Shown here: positions 9,085 through 18,665 of the stretch, piece after piece
Layout of the letters: every line of letters starts with the position of its first letter
How positions within the stretch are numbered: position 1 is the stretch's first letter
NCBI GenBank assembly: GCA_938005745.1
Contig: CALLMM010000001.1
Coordinates: 248,001-312,000 of the forward strand
Reading direction: 5' to 3'
Length of the DNA: 64,000 bases
DNA from: an uncultured Chthonomonadales bacterium
GTDB lineage: Bacteria > Armatimonadota > Chthonomonadetes > Chthonomonadales > CAJBBX01
Program-made: the position numbers and the translations under genes
Notes under the pieces: generated by a model
What the model saw: only the letters and a program-made list of their open reading frames with translations
Told to the model about the DNA's origin: nothing
Database searches by the model: none

Positions 9085-9113
9085 TTGCCAGCCGGAGGGC
9101 GGTCTGTTACAAT
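9085..9113 (+). promoter_or_regulatory. Sigma-70-type promoter of the URO-D-like gene
   Basis: TTGCCA (9085-9090), 17-bp spacer, TACAAT (9108-9113). The in-frame ATG at 9112 falls inside the -10 box, so it cannot be the start; the transcript would begin near 9120. Confidence 0.7.
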
Positions 9114-9141
9114 GTCCCCATCACGCAGAGAGGACATCGTC

Positions 9142-10263
9142 TTGAGCGTCAACTTCGCAGACCTGCACCGCCGCGTCGTCTTCGGGCAGTCGAACGGGCG
9201 GATCATCTGGCAGCCGCGCATCGGCTGCTGGTACACCGACAAGCAGTTCGCCGGGGAGCCGCTGCCTCCTCCGTTCACCGGCATGACCCCCGCGCAGATC
9301 TATCGGGAACTGAACTGCTCGGCGCGCATCTACGAGTACAACGCCTGCTTCCGCGCCGTCGAGCATCCGTCCGTACAGTGGTCGAGCCGCTGGCTCAACG
9401 AGACGGACGAAGAGATCACCGTCACCACGCCGGTCGGCGCGCAGCGGCACATCTCCCGCCGGGTAACCAGCAACTGGCATCGGATCACTCTGAAGTGGTG
9501 GGTCTCGGACGAGACAGAGCTGAAAACTGCCATCTGGCGGGCGGAAAACACCGAATGGAGATGGGACGCGCAGGCGTTCGAGAGCGTGCAGGCGGAGTGG
9601 GGCGATCTCGGCGCACCGGTGATGTTCATGCCCCGCGTCAACATTCAGGACCTCTATATCAACGCGATGGGCATCGAGAACGCGATCTTCGCGCTCTGCG
9701 ACTACCGCGACACGGTCGAAGCCTACTTCCGCGCGCTCGATGCGCAGCACGACCGGATGATTGACGTCATCAACGCCTCTCCCATCGAGATCATCAATTT
9801 CGGCGACAACCTGCACGCCGGAACGCTCTCGCCGTCGCTGTTTCGCCGCTATGTCCTGCCCGCCTACCAGCGCCGATGCGAGCGGCTGCACGCCGCCGGA
9901 AAGTTCGTCTATTCGCACTGGGACGGCGACACGAAGAGCCTGCTGCCCTTTGCGCGAGAGACGGGGCTGGACGGCATCGAGGCGATCACGCCGAAGCCGC
10001 AGGGCGACGTAACGCTGGAGGAGGTGAAGGAGGCTCTGGGAGACGACCTGTTTCTGCTGGACGGCATCCCGGCGGTCTATTTCGACGACACCTACCCGAC
10101 GCAGACGCTGGAGGCGTGCGCCCGTCAGGTGATAGATCTGTTTGCGCCGAAACTCGTGCTGGGGATCTCCGATGAGATCTCCTCGCATGGCGACATAGAG
10201 CGTATCCGGGTTGTCGGGCGCATCGTGGAGGAGTACAACGCCCGACAACCCGCCGTCGTCTGA
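9142..10263 (+). CDS. Uroporphyrinogen decarboxylase (URO-D)-family protein
   Basis: 373 residues from a TTG at 9142, with AGAGAGGA 8 nt upstream. Upstream in-frame ATG codons lie in or before the promoter. The protein has a TIM-barrel pattern: NGRIIWQPRIGCWY at the start, INFGDNLHAGTLSPSLFRRYVLPAYQRRC, YSHWDGDTKSLLPFARETGLDGIEAITP and GDDLFLLDGIPAVYF. These match the methyltransferase/URO-D superfamily used in corrinoid methyl transfer and in many uncharacterised carbohydrate clusters, rather than haem biosynthesis itself. It converges on a PhyH gene ending one base later. Confidence 0.8.
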   Translation: MSVNFADLHRRVVFGQSNGRIIWQPRIGCWYTDKQFAGEPLPPPFTGMTPAQIYRELNCSARIYEYNACFRAVEHPSVQWSSRWLNETDEEITVTTPVGAQRHISRRVTSNWHRITLKWWVSDETELKTAIWRAENTEWRWDAQAFESVQAEWGDLGAPVMFMPRVNIQDLYINAMGIENAIFALCDYRDTVEAYFRALDAQHDRMIDVINASPIEIINFGDNLHAGTLSPSLFRRYVLPAYQRRCERLHAAGKFVYSHWDGDTKSLLPFARETGLDGIEAITPKPQGDVTLEEVKEALGDDLFLLDGIPAVYFDDTYPTQTLEACARQVIDLFAPKLVLGISDEISSHGDIERIRVVGRIVEEYNARQPAVV

Positions 10264-11049
10264 TCAGGAGAGGGTCGGCGCGAGCGCGCCGACGGGACGC
10301 ATGCCGCGCACGATCACCCCGGCGCGCCCCAGCGACTGTCCGGCGATCTGCCGGCAGAGCGGGTCCCGGTAGCCGACGCGCACCAGCCGTCTCCAGCGGT
10401 CGGTGCGGTTGATCTCCGAGCCGTGCACGGTATAGATGCTGAAGGCGACCACATCTCCCGCCTCCGCCGGGCAGGGAACCGCGTCCTGCAGGCGGTACTT
10501 ATCGGTGGGAAGATGCGGCGAGCAGCTCTCCCCGTTCTCCAGGCGGGTGATATGGGGAAGGTGCCCCTGCTTATGACTGCCGGGCAGGAACTTCAGGCAG
10601 CCGTTCTCCAGCGTCGCGTCGTCAATATGTACGATGGCGTCAATGTAGCCGAACCCCTCATGCTGGTAGAAGGGGGAGTCCTGATGCATGGGGAACGGCA
10701 TGCCGGTCTCCGGAGGCTTGCAGTGCAGGGTGGTGTGGTGCAGCTCCACGTTCGGACCGAGCAGGTCCGCCATCGCCTCCGCCATGCGCGGGTGCGTGAC
10801 GGCTCTGCACCACGCCTCCGAGTAGAAGTGCAGGTCGTGCAGGTGGGTCAGCATGGAGCGTTTTTCCACATCGGGACTCATGTAGACCTGCCGCCAGGGA
10901 CCGGTCCAGCCCATATTGGTCGTCGCCCAGTCCTGAATCAGTTGATCGAGTTCATCGCTCATGCGGGCGATCTCTTCGGGACTGTAGACCTTCGGGATAC
11001 GCACAAAGCCGTTTTCGTGAAAGAAGCTGATCTGTTCCTGGGTGAGCAT
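10264..11049 (-). CDS. Phytanoyl-CoA dioxygenase (PhyH)-family protein
   Basis: 261 residues from the ATG at 11049 (MLTQEQISFFHENGFVRIPK), chosen because a longer frame has no family similarity and GGGAG lies 8 nt upstream. The Fe(II) facial triad is visible: HQDSPFYQHEGFGY gives the HxD near residues 136-138, and YTVHGSEINRTDRWRRL gives the distal His and the 2-oxoglutarate Arg. FLPGSHKQGHL is the usual turn. Predicted cytoplasmic 2-oxoglutarate-dependent hydroxylase of unknown substrate, divergent from the M55 gene. Confidence 0.88.
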   Translation of the reverse strand: MLTQEQISFFHENGFVRIPKVYSPEEIARMSDELDQLIQDWATTNMGWTGPWRQVYMSPDVEKRSMLTHLHDLHFYSEAWCRAVTHPRMAEAMADLLGPNVELHHTTLHCKPPETGMPFPMHQDSPFYQHEGFGYIDAIVHIDDATLENGCLKFLPGSHKQGHLPHITRLENGESCSPHLPTDKYRLQDAVPCPAEAGDVVAFSIYTVHGSEINRTDRWRRLVRVGYRDPLCRQIAGQSLGRAGVIVRGMRPVGALAPTLS

Positions 11050-11179
11050 CTTCGTTCTCCCGCCTCCTGCGGAGGATGCGCTGCCGGCGTCCTCCATGAG
11101 AATATCCTATCGGTTCGCGATGGGAAAGGCAAAGCCCTTCTCGAAGCCAGGAGAGTTTTACACAGAAAGAGACAGAGCC

Positions 11180-12019
11180 ATGATCATCTGGATATGTACG
11201 GATATGGAGGGTCTCGCCGGGATTGACCGCTGGGAGCAGTGCTACGATCCCGACGACGATTCGCCCGCCTATCTCTACGGACGCGAACAGTTGACCGCCG
11301 AAGTCAACGCCGCCGTCGCCGGCTGCTTCGACGCGGGCGCGACGGAGGTGCGGGTACTGGACGGACACGGACGCAACCGCAATCGAGGCTTTGTGGAGGA
11401 TCGGCTCGACCCGCGCGTTACCCGCGTCTTTGTGGAGAGCTATCCCCCGACGCGCTGGGAGGGTTTGAACGCAGAGGTAACGGGGCTGGCGATGATCGGG
11501 CAGCACGCAATGGCGGGAACGCTGAACGGCTTTATAGACCACACGCAGCAGCCGAAAGAGATCTGCCGCTACCTGATCAACGGGCAGGAGGCGGGGGAGA
11601 TGAGCCAGATGGCGGTTTACGCCGCCTTCTACGGGGTTCCGCTCCTCTACGTCTCCGGGGACGAGGCGCTCTGTGAGGAGGCGCGCCGCCTCTTCCCGCA
11701 GGCGCTCTCCACCCCGACCAAGCGCGGAACCGGCTGGCTCTCCTGCGACCTCTATCCGCCGGAGAGGGTGCGCGAAAACATCCGCCGGGACATCGCCGCC
11801 GCGATCCGCCGGACCGACCGCCCCGCGCCGGTGAAGCTGGAGCCGCCGATAGAGATCGCCGTCGAGTGGGCGTGGAGCGAGCCGGCGGACCGGATGGCGA
11901 AGGTGGAGGGCGTGCGCCGTCTTCACGCCCGCACCGTCTCCTGGACGATTTACGACCCGCGAGATGTCTTCACCTGGCCCAACGCACACTGGAGCCCGCC
12001 GAAAGGAGACCATCCATGA
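11180..12019 (+). CDS. M55-family D-aminopeptidase (DppA-like)
   Basis: 279 residues, starting MIIWICTDMEGLAGIDRWEQ. The DppA zinc ligands are recognisable: DMEG near residues 8-11, DGHGRNRNRG near 60, GQHAMAG near 105 and EAGEMSQMA near 135. The family hydrolyses D-amino-acid peptides and is linked to cell-wall peptide recycling. The ATG at 11180 fits the family start; only a weak purine stretch precedes it. Its stop overlaps the next start (ATGA), so it is coupled to the DegT aminotransferase gene. Confidence 0.88.
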   Translation: MIIWICTDMEGLAGIDRWEQCYDPDDDSPAYLYGREQLTAEVNAAVAGCFDAGATEVRVLDGHGRNRNRGFVEDRLDPRVTRVFVESYPPTRWEGLNAEVTGLAMIGQHAMAGTLNGFIDHTQQPKEICRYLINGQEAGEMSQMAVYAAFYGVPLLYVSGDEALCEEARRLFPQALSTPTKRGTGWLSCDLYPPERVRENIRRDIAAAIRRTDRPAPVKLEPPIEIAVEWAWSEPADRMAKVEGVRRLHARTVSWTIYDPRDVFTWPNAHWSPPKGDHP

Positions 12020-13260
12020 CAACTTCCACCGAGCGCGATCTTCCCGCCGTCGCCGGAGGATCGCCCGCCAAACAGACCCCCTACGGTCGTGAGAAGCGAT
12101 ACGGCGCAGAGGAGCTGCGCGAACTGCAGGAGGCGCTGGAGCAGGGAACGCTCTTCTACGCGCAGGGCAGGAAGGTGCGTCAGCTGGAGGAGGCGTTCGC
12201 GGCGAAGAACGGCGTGCGCTTCGCCGTCGCCTGCAGCAGCGGCACCGCCGCCATCCACGCCGCCATGATCGCGGCGGGCATCTCGCCGGGGGATGAGGTG
12301 ATCACCGCGCCGATCACCGATATGGGGTCGGTGGTTCCGATCCTCTATCAGGGGGCGGTTCCCGTCTTCGCCGACCTGCATCCGAACAGCTACTGCATGA
12401 CCGCCGCGTCGGTGGAAGCCGTCATCACGCCGCGCACAAAGGCGGTGCTCGCCGTGAACCTGTGGGGCAACGCCTGCGATCTGCAGGCGCTGCAGGCGCT
12501 GTGCGACCGGCGCGGGCTGATGCTGATCGAGGACTGCGCGCAGGCGTTCGGGTGCGTCTATCGGGGGAAGCCCATCGGGACGACGGGACGGATCGGCTGC
12601 TTCTCCCTCAACGAGTTCAAGCATATCTCCTGCGGAGACGGGGGGATCGTGATCACCGATGACGAGACGCTGGCGGAGCGGCTGCGTCTGGCGACCGACA
12701 AGTGCTACAACCGTAAACCGAACGCCGTCACGCGAAATCCCGTCTTCCTTGCCGGAAACTATCGCATGACGGAGCTTCAGGGCGCGGTCGCGCTGGCGCA
12801 GCTTCCGAAGCTCGACTCGATTGTGGAGCGGCGGCGCGCCTGGTGCGGGGAGCTGAGCCGCCGGCTGGAGGGTACGCCCGGTATCGCCCTGCCGCAGCCG
12901 ACGCCCGGCTGCGATCCCTCCTGGTGGTTCTACATGATGCGGGTGGAGCCGCAGACGCTGAAAGCCGATGCGGATACCTTCGCGAAGGCGCTGCAGGCGG
13001 AGGGGCTTCCGGTCGGCGCGCACTACATCGGGGTCTGCGTCTATGAGTACCCGATCTTCACCGGACACTCCGCCTTTGCCGGCGGCGAACACGCCTATTC
13101 GGGGCGCGCCTACCATGCGGGGCTGTGCCCGACGGCGGAGGAGATCCTGCGCACCTGCGTGTCGCTGTCGGTCAACGAAGCCTATACCGCCGCCGATCTG
13201 GAGGAGACGGCGCGCGCCATCCGCCGCGCCGCGCTCTGGTTCGCCTCCGGCGGACACTGA
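12016..13260 (+). CDS. DegT/DnrJ/EryC1/StrS-family PLP aminotransferase
   Basis: 414 residues from the ATG at 12016, preceded by GAAAGGAG. A fold-type I PLP enzyme: CSSGTAAIHAAMIAAGI binds the phosphate, LIEDCAQAFGCVYRGKPIGT carries the ring-contacting Asp, and SLNEFKHISCGDGG contains the Schiff-base Lys (near residue 203) in the family's S-x-x-x-x-K-x-x-x-x-G-(D/E)-G-G pattern. The family usually aminates nucleotide-linked keto-sugars, or acts as a dehydratase when Lys is absent; Lys is present here. It is coupled to the M55 gene, but no other sugar-nucleotide genes are nearby. Confidence 0.9.
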   Translation: MTTSTERDLPAVAGGSPAKQTPYGREKRYGAEELRELQEALEQGTLFYAQGRKVRQLEEAFAAKNGVRFAVACSSGTAAIHAAMIAAGISPGDEVITAPITDMGSVVPILYQGAVPVFADLHPNSYCMTAASVEAVITPRTKAVLAVNLWGNACDLQALQALCDRRGLMLIEDCAQAFGCVYRGKPIGTTGRIGCFSLNEFKHISCGDGGIVITDDETLAERLRLATDKCYNRKPNAVTRNPVFLAGNYRMTELQGAVALAQLPKLDSIVERRRAWCGELSRRLEGTPGIALPQPTPGCDPSWWFYMMRVEPQTLKADADTFAKALQAEGLPVGAHYIGVCVYEYPIFTGHSAFAGGEHAYSGRAYHAGLCPTAEEILRTCVSLSVNEAYTAADLEETARAIRRAALWFASGGH

Positions 13261-13271
13261 GCCGGCGTCCG

Positions 13272-15419
13272 CTACTCCATCTGCCGCAGGGCGCGCTCGG
13301 TCAGCATGACCGCCGGGTCTCCGATCCGTTTTCGGAGCGTTCTCACCTCCTCGAAGACCGAGCGCGCCTCCTCCCTCCTGCCCTGCGTGCGCAGTATCTC
13401 CCCCAGCAGGTGTCCCGCTTCCGCCTCTCCCCAGGCGAACCGGCACTCCGGAGCGCGCGCCAGCTGGCGCGCCTCCGCGGCGGCGCGCTCCGCCTCCTCC
13501 AGATCGCCCTCCGCCCTGCGCAGACGCGCCAGTTCGATCAGCAGTTCGATGCGCAGCAGCAGAAAGTCGCAGTCCTGCGCGATATGCAGCCCCTCCTCCA
13601 GCGCCGCCTGCGCGACCGGCAGGCTCTTCTCCTCCAGCGCGATCCGGGCGCGGATCAGATGCAGCAGGCACAGATGCTCCTGCGACCCGGAGCGCAGTAT
13701 CCAGCGGGAAGCCGTCTCCAGAAACTCCCGGCTCTGCTGCGGCTGAAGATCGCGGCGCGCCGCCTCCGCCAGCATCAGGCAGTTGCGGGCGGTATCGTCG
13801 GCATAGAGCGATAGCTGCCGCTCATTCTCGGCGACCCGGCGGGCGTCGTCGGTCGCGCTCCGATACAGGTGAAGCATGGCGGAGGGAACGGGCATATCGG
13901 GACTGCGGTCCGGGACGGCGACCGGCTCCCCCTGCAGAAAGCGGGCAAAGCAGCGGGTCTTCTCGGCGGGATCGTCATGCAGCGCGGTCAGGTCGCCGTT
14001 GAGGAGCCGGATGTAGCGGTTCTGCGGACGCCATCTCAACGCCTCCTCAAACCGCCCGAAGGCACGCAGGCAGTGATACATCCCGCTGGCGTCCGGACAC
14101 TCCGGAAAGGCGCGCAGGATGCGGTAGGTGCGCACATATTCGCCCAGCCGGGCGTTCAGATGGTCGTTGGCTCCCAGGCGATGGCGGTAGATCTCCGCCG
14201 CCTCCCGGACGCTCCCTGCCTGCAGCGCGTGGTGGATCAGCTCCTCCAGCAGATCGAGGGTCGCCTTATCGGTCGGCAAGCCGATCCCGGGGCGGCTAGT
14301 GAGGGAGCTGAGATGCTCGCGGACGGCGTTATGCAGCGAGGCGGGATCGCGGAAAAGACGATAGAAGTGGTCGCGCACCGCGGGATGGATGCTGAACTTG
14401 CCCCGACCGTCGCGCAGGGTCAGGTGCCGGCGCACCAGCTCCTGCAGATCGCGCTCCAGGTCGTCGCGGGTCGCGCCGGCGAGCGCGCCGGCAATCGTCT
14501 CCCGCTCCGCGCACAGAAAGATACTCTGCAGCGCATCGGCATCCACGCCAAAACGGAAAATGCACAGACGGCACAGCAGGGCGAGCTGTCGGGGAGGAAG
14601 CCGCTCTTCATAGAGCCGCAGCACCGCCGCCAGACGATGCTCCTGCGACAGCCCCTCTTCCGCCGTCTCCAGCGCCGGTCCCCGCTGCGGATCGCCGTCG
14701 AAAAAGCGCGCCAGCGCGCCGCCCAGCAGGTCGAGGGTGAGCGCATGACCGCCATAGGTCTCGCGCAGGCGATCCAGCGCCGCGTCGTCTCCCCGAACGC
14801 CGTGCGAACGCAGCAGAAAACGCGCCGCCTCCGGCGTCAGGTACTCGACATCTATCAGCGTATAGCCGCGTCCGCGCCATCGCTCGATGTCGGAGACGGG
14901 GAACCGGCTGGTGATGATCGCGCGCGCGCCTCCCGTTCCCGCCGCCAGCCGCGTCAGAAATCCGCGCAGAAGGGGGTCTTCCAGTTCGCCGTAGATCCCG
15001 GCAACGCTGGTCTGCTGACGCTGGATGCGCTCCAGTCCATCCAGCACCAGCAGATAGCGATGGTCGCCGGAGAGGGCGTCTTTGAGCAGATGAAACCATC
15101 CGGCTCCTTGCGCGTCGGCAGTGCGTCCGCCGGTGAAGTACTGATAGGCGGTCTGCAGAAAGCCGTTGGCGTCCGGCTCTTCGTAGAAGCTCCAGACGAG
15201 CAAGCCGTCGGGGGGATCGGTCGCCAGAAGGGTCTCGATAAATCGCTGCGCCAGCGCGGTTTTGCCCGCGCCTCCCAGCCCGATCAGCGACAGCACGCCG
15301 CTGCGTCCGCTCCAGAACGCGCGCAGCGCCTCCATCTCCGCCTCGCGTCCCGTGAAGGTCGGGGCGGCAGGCAGCGGATGCACGATCAGCGGGCTGAGGG
15401 TCATGTCGAGCGGCACCAT
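13272..15419 (-). CDS. STAND/NB-ARC-type ATPase with TPR-like C-terminal half
   Basis: 715 residues. After about 22 residues comes FTGREAEMEALRAFW, a Walker A GLGGAGKTAL near 48, a Walker B YLLVLDGLERI near 125, a sensor-like AIITSRFP near 168, and a winged-helix-like region to about 385. The C-terminal half (about 400-700) is alpha-helical with TPR-like pairs (LAEAARRDLQPQQSREFLETA, AQAALEEGLHIAQDCDFLLL, EEAERAAAEARQLARA). STAND ATPases are signalling switches, some of them antiviral. No effector domain is fused at either end, which is unusual for defence proteins, so a regulatory role is equally possible. A promoter lies directly upstream. Confidence 0.85.
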   Translation of the reverse strand: MVPLDMTLSPLIVHPLPAAPTFTGREAEMEALRAFWSGRSGVLSLIGLGGAGKTALAQRFIETLLATDPPDGLLVWSFYEEPDANGFLQTAYQYFTGGRTADAQGAGWFHLLKDALSGDHRYLLVLDGLERIQRQQTSVAGIYGELEDPLLRGFLTRLAAGTGGARAIITSRFPVSDIERWRGRGYTLIDVEYLTPEAARFLLRSHGVRGDDAALDRLRETYGGHALTLDLLGGALARFFDGDPQRGPALETAEEGLSQEHRLAAVLRLYEERLPPRQLALLCRLCIFRFGVDADALQSIFLCAERETIAGALAGATRDDLERDLQELVRRHLTLRDGRGKFSIHPAVRDHFYRLFRDPASLHNAVREHLSSLTSRPGIGLPTDKATLDLLEELIHHALQAGSVREAAEIYRHRLGANDHLNARLGEYVRTYRILRAFPECPDASGMYHCLRAFGRFEEALRWRPQNRYIRLLNGDLTALHDDPAEKTRCFARFLQGEPVAVPDRSPDMPVPSAMLHLYRSATDDARRVAENERQLSLYADDTARNCLMLAEAARRDLQPQQSREFLETASRWILRSGSQEHLCLLHLIRARIALEEKSLPVAQAALEEGLHIAQDCDFLLLRIELLIELARLRRAEGDLEEAERAAAEARQLARAPECRFAWGEAEAGHLLGEILRTQGRREEARSVFEEVRTLRKRIGDPAVMLTERALRQME

Positions 15420-15436
15420 CCTTGCACGATTTTTAC

Positions 15437-15465
15437 ACCATACCGCAGCACATCGAGAATGTCAA
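15437..15465 (-). promoter_or_regulatory. Sigma-70-type promoter of the STAND ATPase gene
   Basis: On the minus strand TTGACA (15465-15460), 17-bp spacer, TATGGT (15442-15437). Predicted transcript start near 15430, leaving only about 11 nt before the ATG at 15419. Confidence 0.7.
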
Positions 15466-15509
15466 GCGACGAAAGAAGCGGCGCGAAGCGGTCTCCGCCC
15501 GGCGCGTAG

Positions 15510-15784
15510 CCGGCGACCGTCCTCCGAACCTATAAAGACAACGACCGATGGGACTACGCCTTTACGGGCAGCCTGCAGTCCGGAAGCTCCACTCAGAACT
15601 TCAGCGGAAGAGTGACCTACTATGTGAAGGAAGACCGGCTAGACGGCGCGCCGATACCTCTGCTTACGCAGAGTCTCTCCGATACCTGCTGACGCGCAAC
15701 GTGGACTTCGGGAAGGTTGAACGGGCGCGCAAGTGGGTGGAGCAGGAGCTGATCAAACGGGGACACCGTCCTCCGAAGCATTGA
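15510..15784 (+). pseudogene. Frameshifted 3' remnant of a gene of unknown function
   Basis: Two overlapping frames each give protein-like sequence. Frame one (15510-15692) reads RTYKDNDRWDYAFTGSLQSG and then SGRVTYYVKEDRLDGAPIPL before a TGA. Frame two takes over near 15680 with RYLLTRNVDFGKVERARKWV and ends GHRPPKH at 15784. A single frameshift near 15675-15690 would join them. There is no start codon or signal peptide, so the 5' end is also missing. A strong terminator follows, consistent with a once-functional gene. Family not recognised. Confidence 0.5.
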
Positions 15785-15795
15785 CGGACGAAGCC

Positions 15796-15824
15796 GGGGC
15801 GCGTCGGATGACGCGCCCCGCTCT
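15796..15824 (+). terminator. Rho-independent terminator
   Basis: GGGGCGCGTC / GACGCGCCCC, a perfect 10-bp stem with a GGAT loop, followed by GCTCTTTT. It terminates the plus-strand remnant and faces the convergent LmeA-like gene. Confidence 0.8.
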
Positions 15825-15826
15825 TT

Positions 15827-16462
15827 TCAGGAGGGGCTGTCGGGCAGGAGTCCGACGTCCCCCTTCGCCGCAATCACCGTCAAGGAGCCTGGGGAGGGGC
15901 GGCGCGCGGGGTCGAACTCGTCCAGACGCAGCTGGAGCGAGGCGGCGGCGGCGAGCAGAAAGCGTCCCGGCTCCACCGTCAGCGCGGTCAGGCGCAGCGA
16001 AATCGGCAGGCGGCTTACGTCGAACCCCTCCGCCATCCGCTCATTGATTCGCTCGGCGATCAGGTTGACGGCGAAGGCGGGCAGCGGCGCGCCGATAAAA
16101 TGGATCTGTCGCGGGTCGAGGCGCAGACGCGCGCCGCCCTCGATCTCCGGCACGGCGGTCATGGCGAACGGGACGGGGAGACGCCCCGCCACCAGATAGC
16201 GCCCTTTGATGCGGATGCGCCCGGTCAGCGTCTCCACCTGCAGATCGCGTATCTCCCGGATGGGCGTCTCCGTCAGCAGACGGTTCAGGCTGGCTTCCGT
16301 AACGATCAGATTCGCGTTCAGTTCGGCGATATGCAGGGTTCGCTCCGGCTCCGTCGCGTAGACGATGCCGCCGCCGGTCAGCCTGAGTTCCTGAAGCGTG
16401 ATGATCTGCCCGATCTGTATCTCCTGCGCGGTCGCCTGCGCCGCGCCGATCTTGATCTCCAT
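15827..16462 (-). CDS. LmeA/DUF2993-like lipid-binding protein
   Basis: 211 residues from the ATG at 16462, with AGAGGAG 5 nt upstream; longer in-frame starts add only an arginine-rich tail. The pattern fits DUF2993 (LmeA-type, a TULIP-like phospholipid-binding fold): an N-terminal block with repeated I-x-I strands, LIVTEASLNRLLTE near the start of the domain, and a C-terminal INERMAEGFDVSRLPISLRLTALTVEPG. No signal peptide is visible, unlike secreted LmeA, so it may act in the cytoplasm or at the membrane face. Divergent from mreB. Confidence 0.65.
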   Translation of the reverse strand: MEIKIGAAQATAQEIQIGQIITLQELRLTGGGIVYATEPERTLHIAELNANLIVTEASLNRLLTETPIREIRDLQVETLTGRIRIKGRYLVAGRLPVPFAMTAVPEIEGGARLRLDPRQIHFIGAPLPAFAVNLIAERINERMAEGFDVSRLPISLRLTALTVEPGRFLLAAAASLQLRLDEFDPARRPSPGSLTVIAAKGDVGLLPDSPS

Positions 16463-16602
16463 CTCCTCTCCTCTGCTCTGCCACCGCGCCGCCCGCCTGC
16501 GCGCCATTCTCTTCGGCGCTCTGCGCGCCGACACCTACCTATACGACTCGTCCGGCGCAGGGGATGCGTAAAAAAAGGAATATCCCCCGATCAGGCTTCT
16601 CG

Positions 16603-16611
16603 TGATATAAT
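16603..16611 (+). promoter_or_regulatory. Extended -10 promoter of mreBCD
   Basis: TGATATAAT, an extended -10 (TG-N-TATAAT). No good -35 is present at 17 bp, as expected for this class. The leader to mreB would be about 100 nt; I see no clear structure in it. Confidence 0.6.
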
Positions 16612-16716
16612 GAAGGGATGTGGAAACGCGGACAGGAGAGTTCAGGGACAGCCGCCGACGCGATCAGCTATCTCCTCGCCTCCTCGTCACCCCCGGACAG
16701 GAGTATCACGGAATAA

Positions 16717-17757
<1,041 letters not shown>

Positions 17758-17828
17758 AGAGCCGCCTGCCGCCGGTGAAACGTGCCCGCTCCCCGGCGGG
17801 GCGGAGTTTTCAGCGCCGGGAGACTGCC

Positions 17829-18665
17829 GTGCTGCCGAGGGAGCGAGAGAACCGGCGAGGTCGTTATGCGGCGATCCTGATCTGCGTGACGCTGGGCGTG
17901 ATGCTGGGCGTCTGGCGGAATCAGGCGATGGCGCGCGGACACTCCGACGGCGTGACGGCGGCGGTGCGCACCGCCACGATGCCGCTCGCCAGAGGCGCGT
18001 CGGATGTGGGAGACTGGATCAGCCGGCAGGTCGGAGGCTTGCTGCGATGGCGCGCGCTGGAAGCCGAAAATCGTCAGCTTCGCGAGGAGAACGCCCGGCT
18101 GAAGGAAGAGATCGCGCACCTGCGGGAGGCGGATATCACCGCACAGCGTCTGCGCGCCCAGCTGGGGTTTCCCGCCTCCCGTCCGCCCGAAAAGCTGGCG
18201 GCGGATGTGGTGTCGCTGCGTCCCAATCCCAACTTCAATACGATGATTATCGCGCGGGGAACCCGTGACGGGGTGAAGCTGCGCAGTGTGGTGGTCGCTC
18301 CCGAAGGGGTGGTCGGCTATGTCTACGATGTGGCTCCCACCAGCGCCATCGTCCTGCTGCTGACCGACTCCAACGCCGCCATCGGCGCGATGGTGCAGCG
18401 CCCCTCCTCCCGCGCCGTCGGCATCTGCAAGGGCAACGACACCGATCTGCTGCAGATGACCTATCTGGAGCCGGCGGCGGATGTCAGGGAGGGCGATCTG
18501 ATCATCTCTTCCGGAAAGGGCGGCGAACTGGGCATCTTCCCCAAGGGGCTGGTGATCGGGACGGTTGCCTCCGTCGCCAGCAGCCCGTCCGGCGCCACGC
18601 GCAGCGTTCAGGTGCGTCCCGCCGTCAACTTCCATCGTCTGGAAGAGGTCTACGTTCTGAAATGA
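17829..18665 (+). CDS. mreC: Rod shape-determining protein MreC
   Basis: 278 residues from a GTG at 17829, chosen for CGGGAG 6 nt upstream; an in-frame GTG at 17775 would add 18 charged residues and cannot be excluded. One N-terminal TM helix (YAAILICVTLGVMLGVW), a coiled coil (ALEAENRQLREENARLKEEI), then the periplasmic beta-rich core (VVVAPEGVVGYVYDVAPTSA, GIFPKGLVIGTVASV). It is a bitopic scaffold binding MreB/MreD and PBPs. The stop overlaps mreD (ATGA). Confidence 0.93.
   Translation: MLPRERENRRGRYAAILICVTLGVMLGVWRNQAMARGHSDGVTAAVRTATMPLARGASDVGDWISRQVGGLLRWRALEAENRQLREENARLKEEIAHLREADITAQRLRAQLGFPASRPPEKLAADVVSLRPNPNFNTMIIARGTRDGVKLRSVVVAPEGVVGYVYDVAPTSAIVLLLTDSNAAIGAMVQRPSSRAVGICKGNDTDLLQMTYLEPAADVREGDLIISSGKGGELGIFPKGLVIGTVASVASSPSGATRSVQVRPAVNFHRLEEVYVLK

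Noticed and set aside
11950-13671. 573-residue minus-strand open frame
   Set aside because: Antisense to the DegT aminotransferase and the STAND gene end; arginine/glycine-rich composition typical of high-GC shadow frames.
13869-15509. 546-residue plus-strand open frame
   Set aside because: Antisense shadow of the STAND ATPase, no motif, biased composition.
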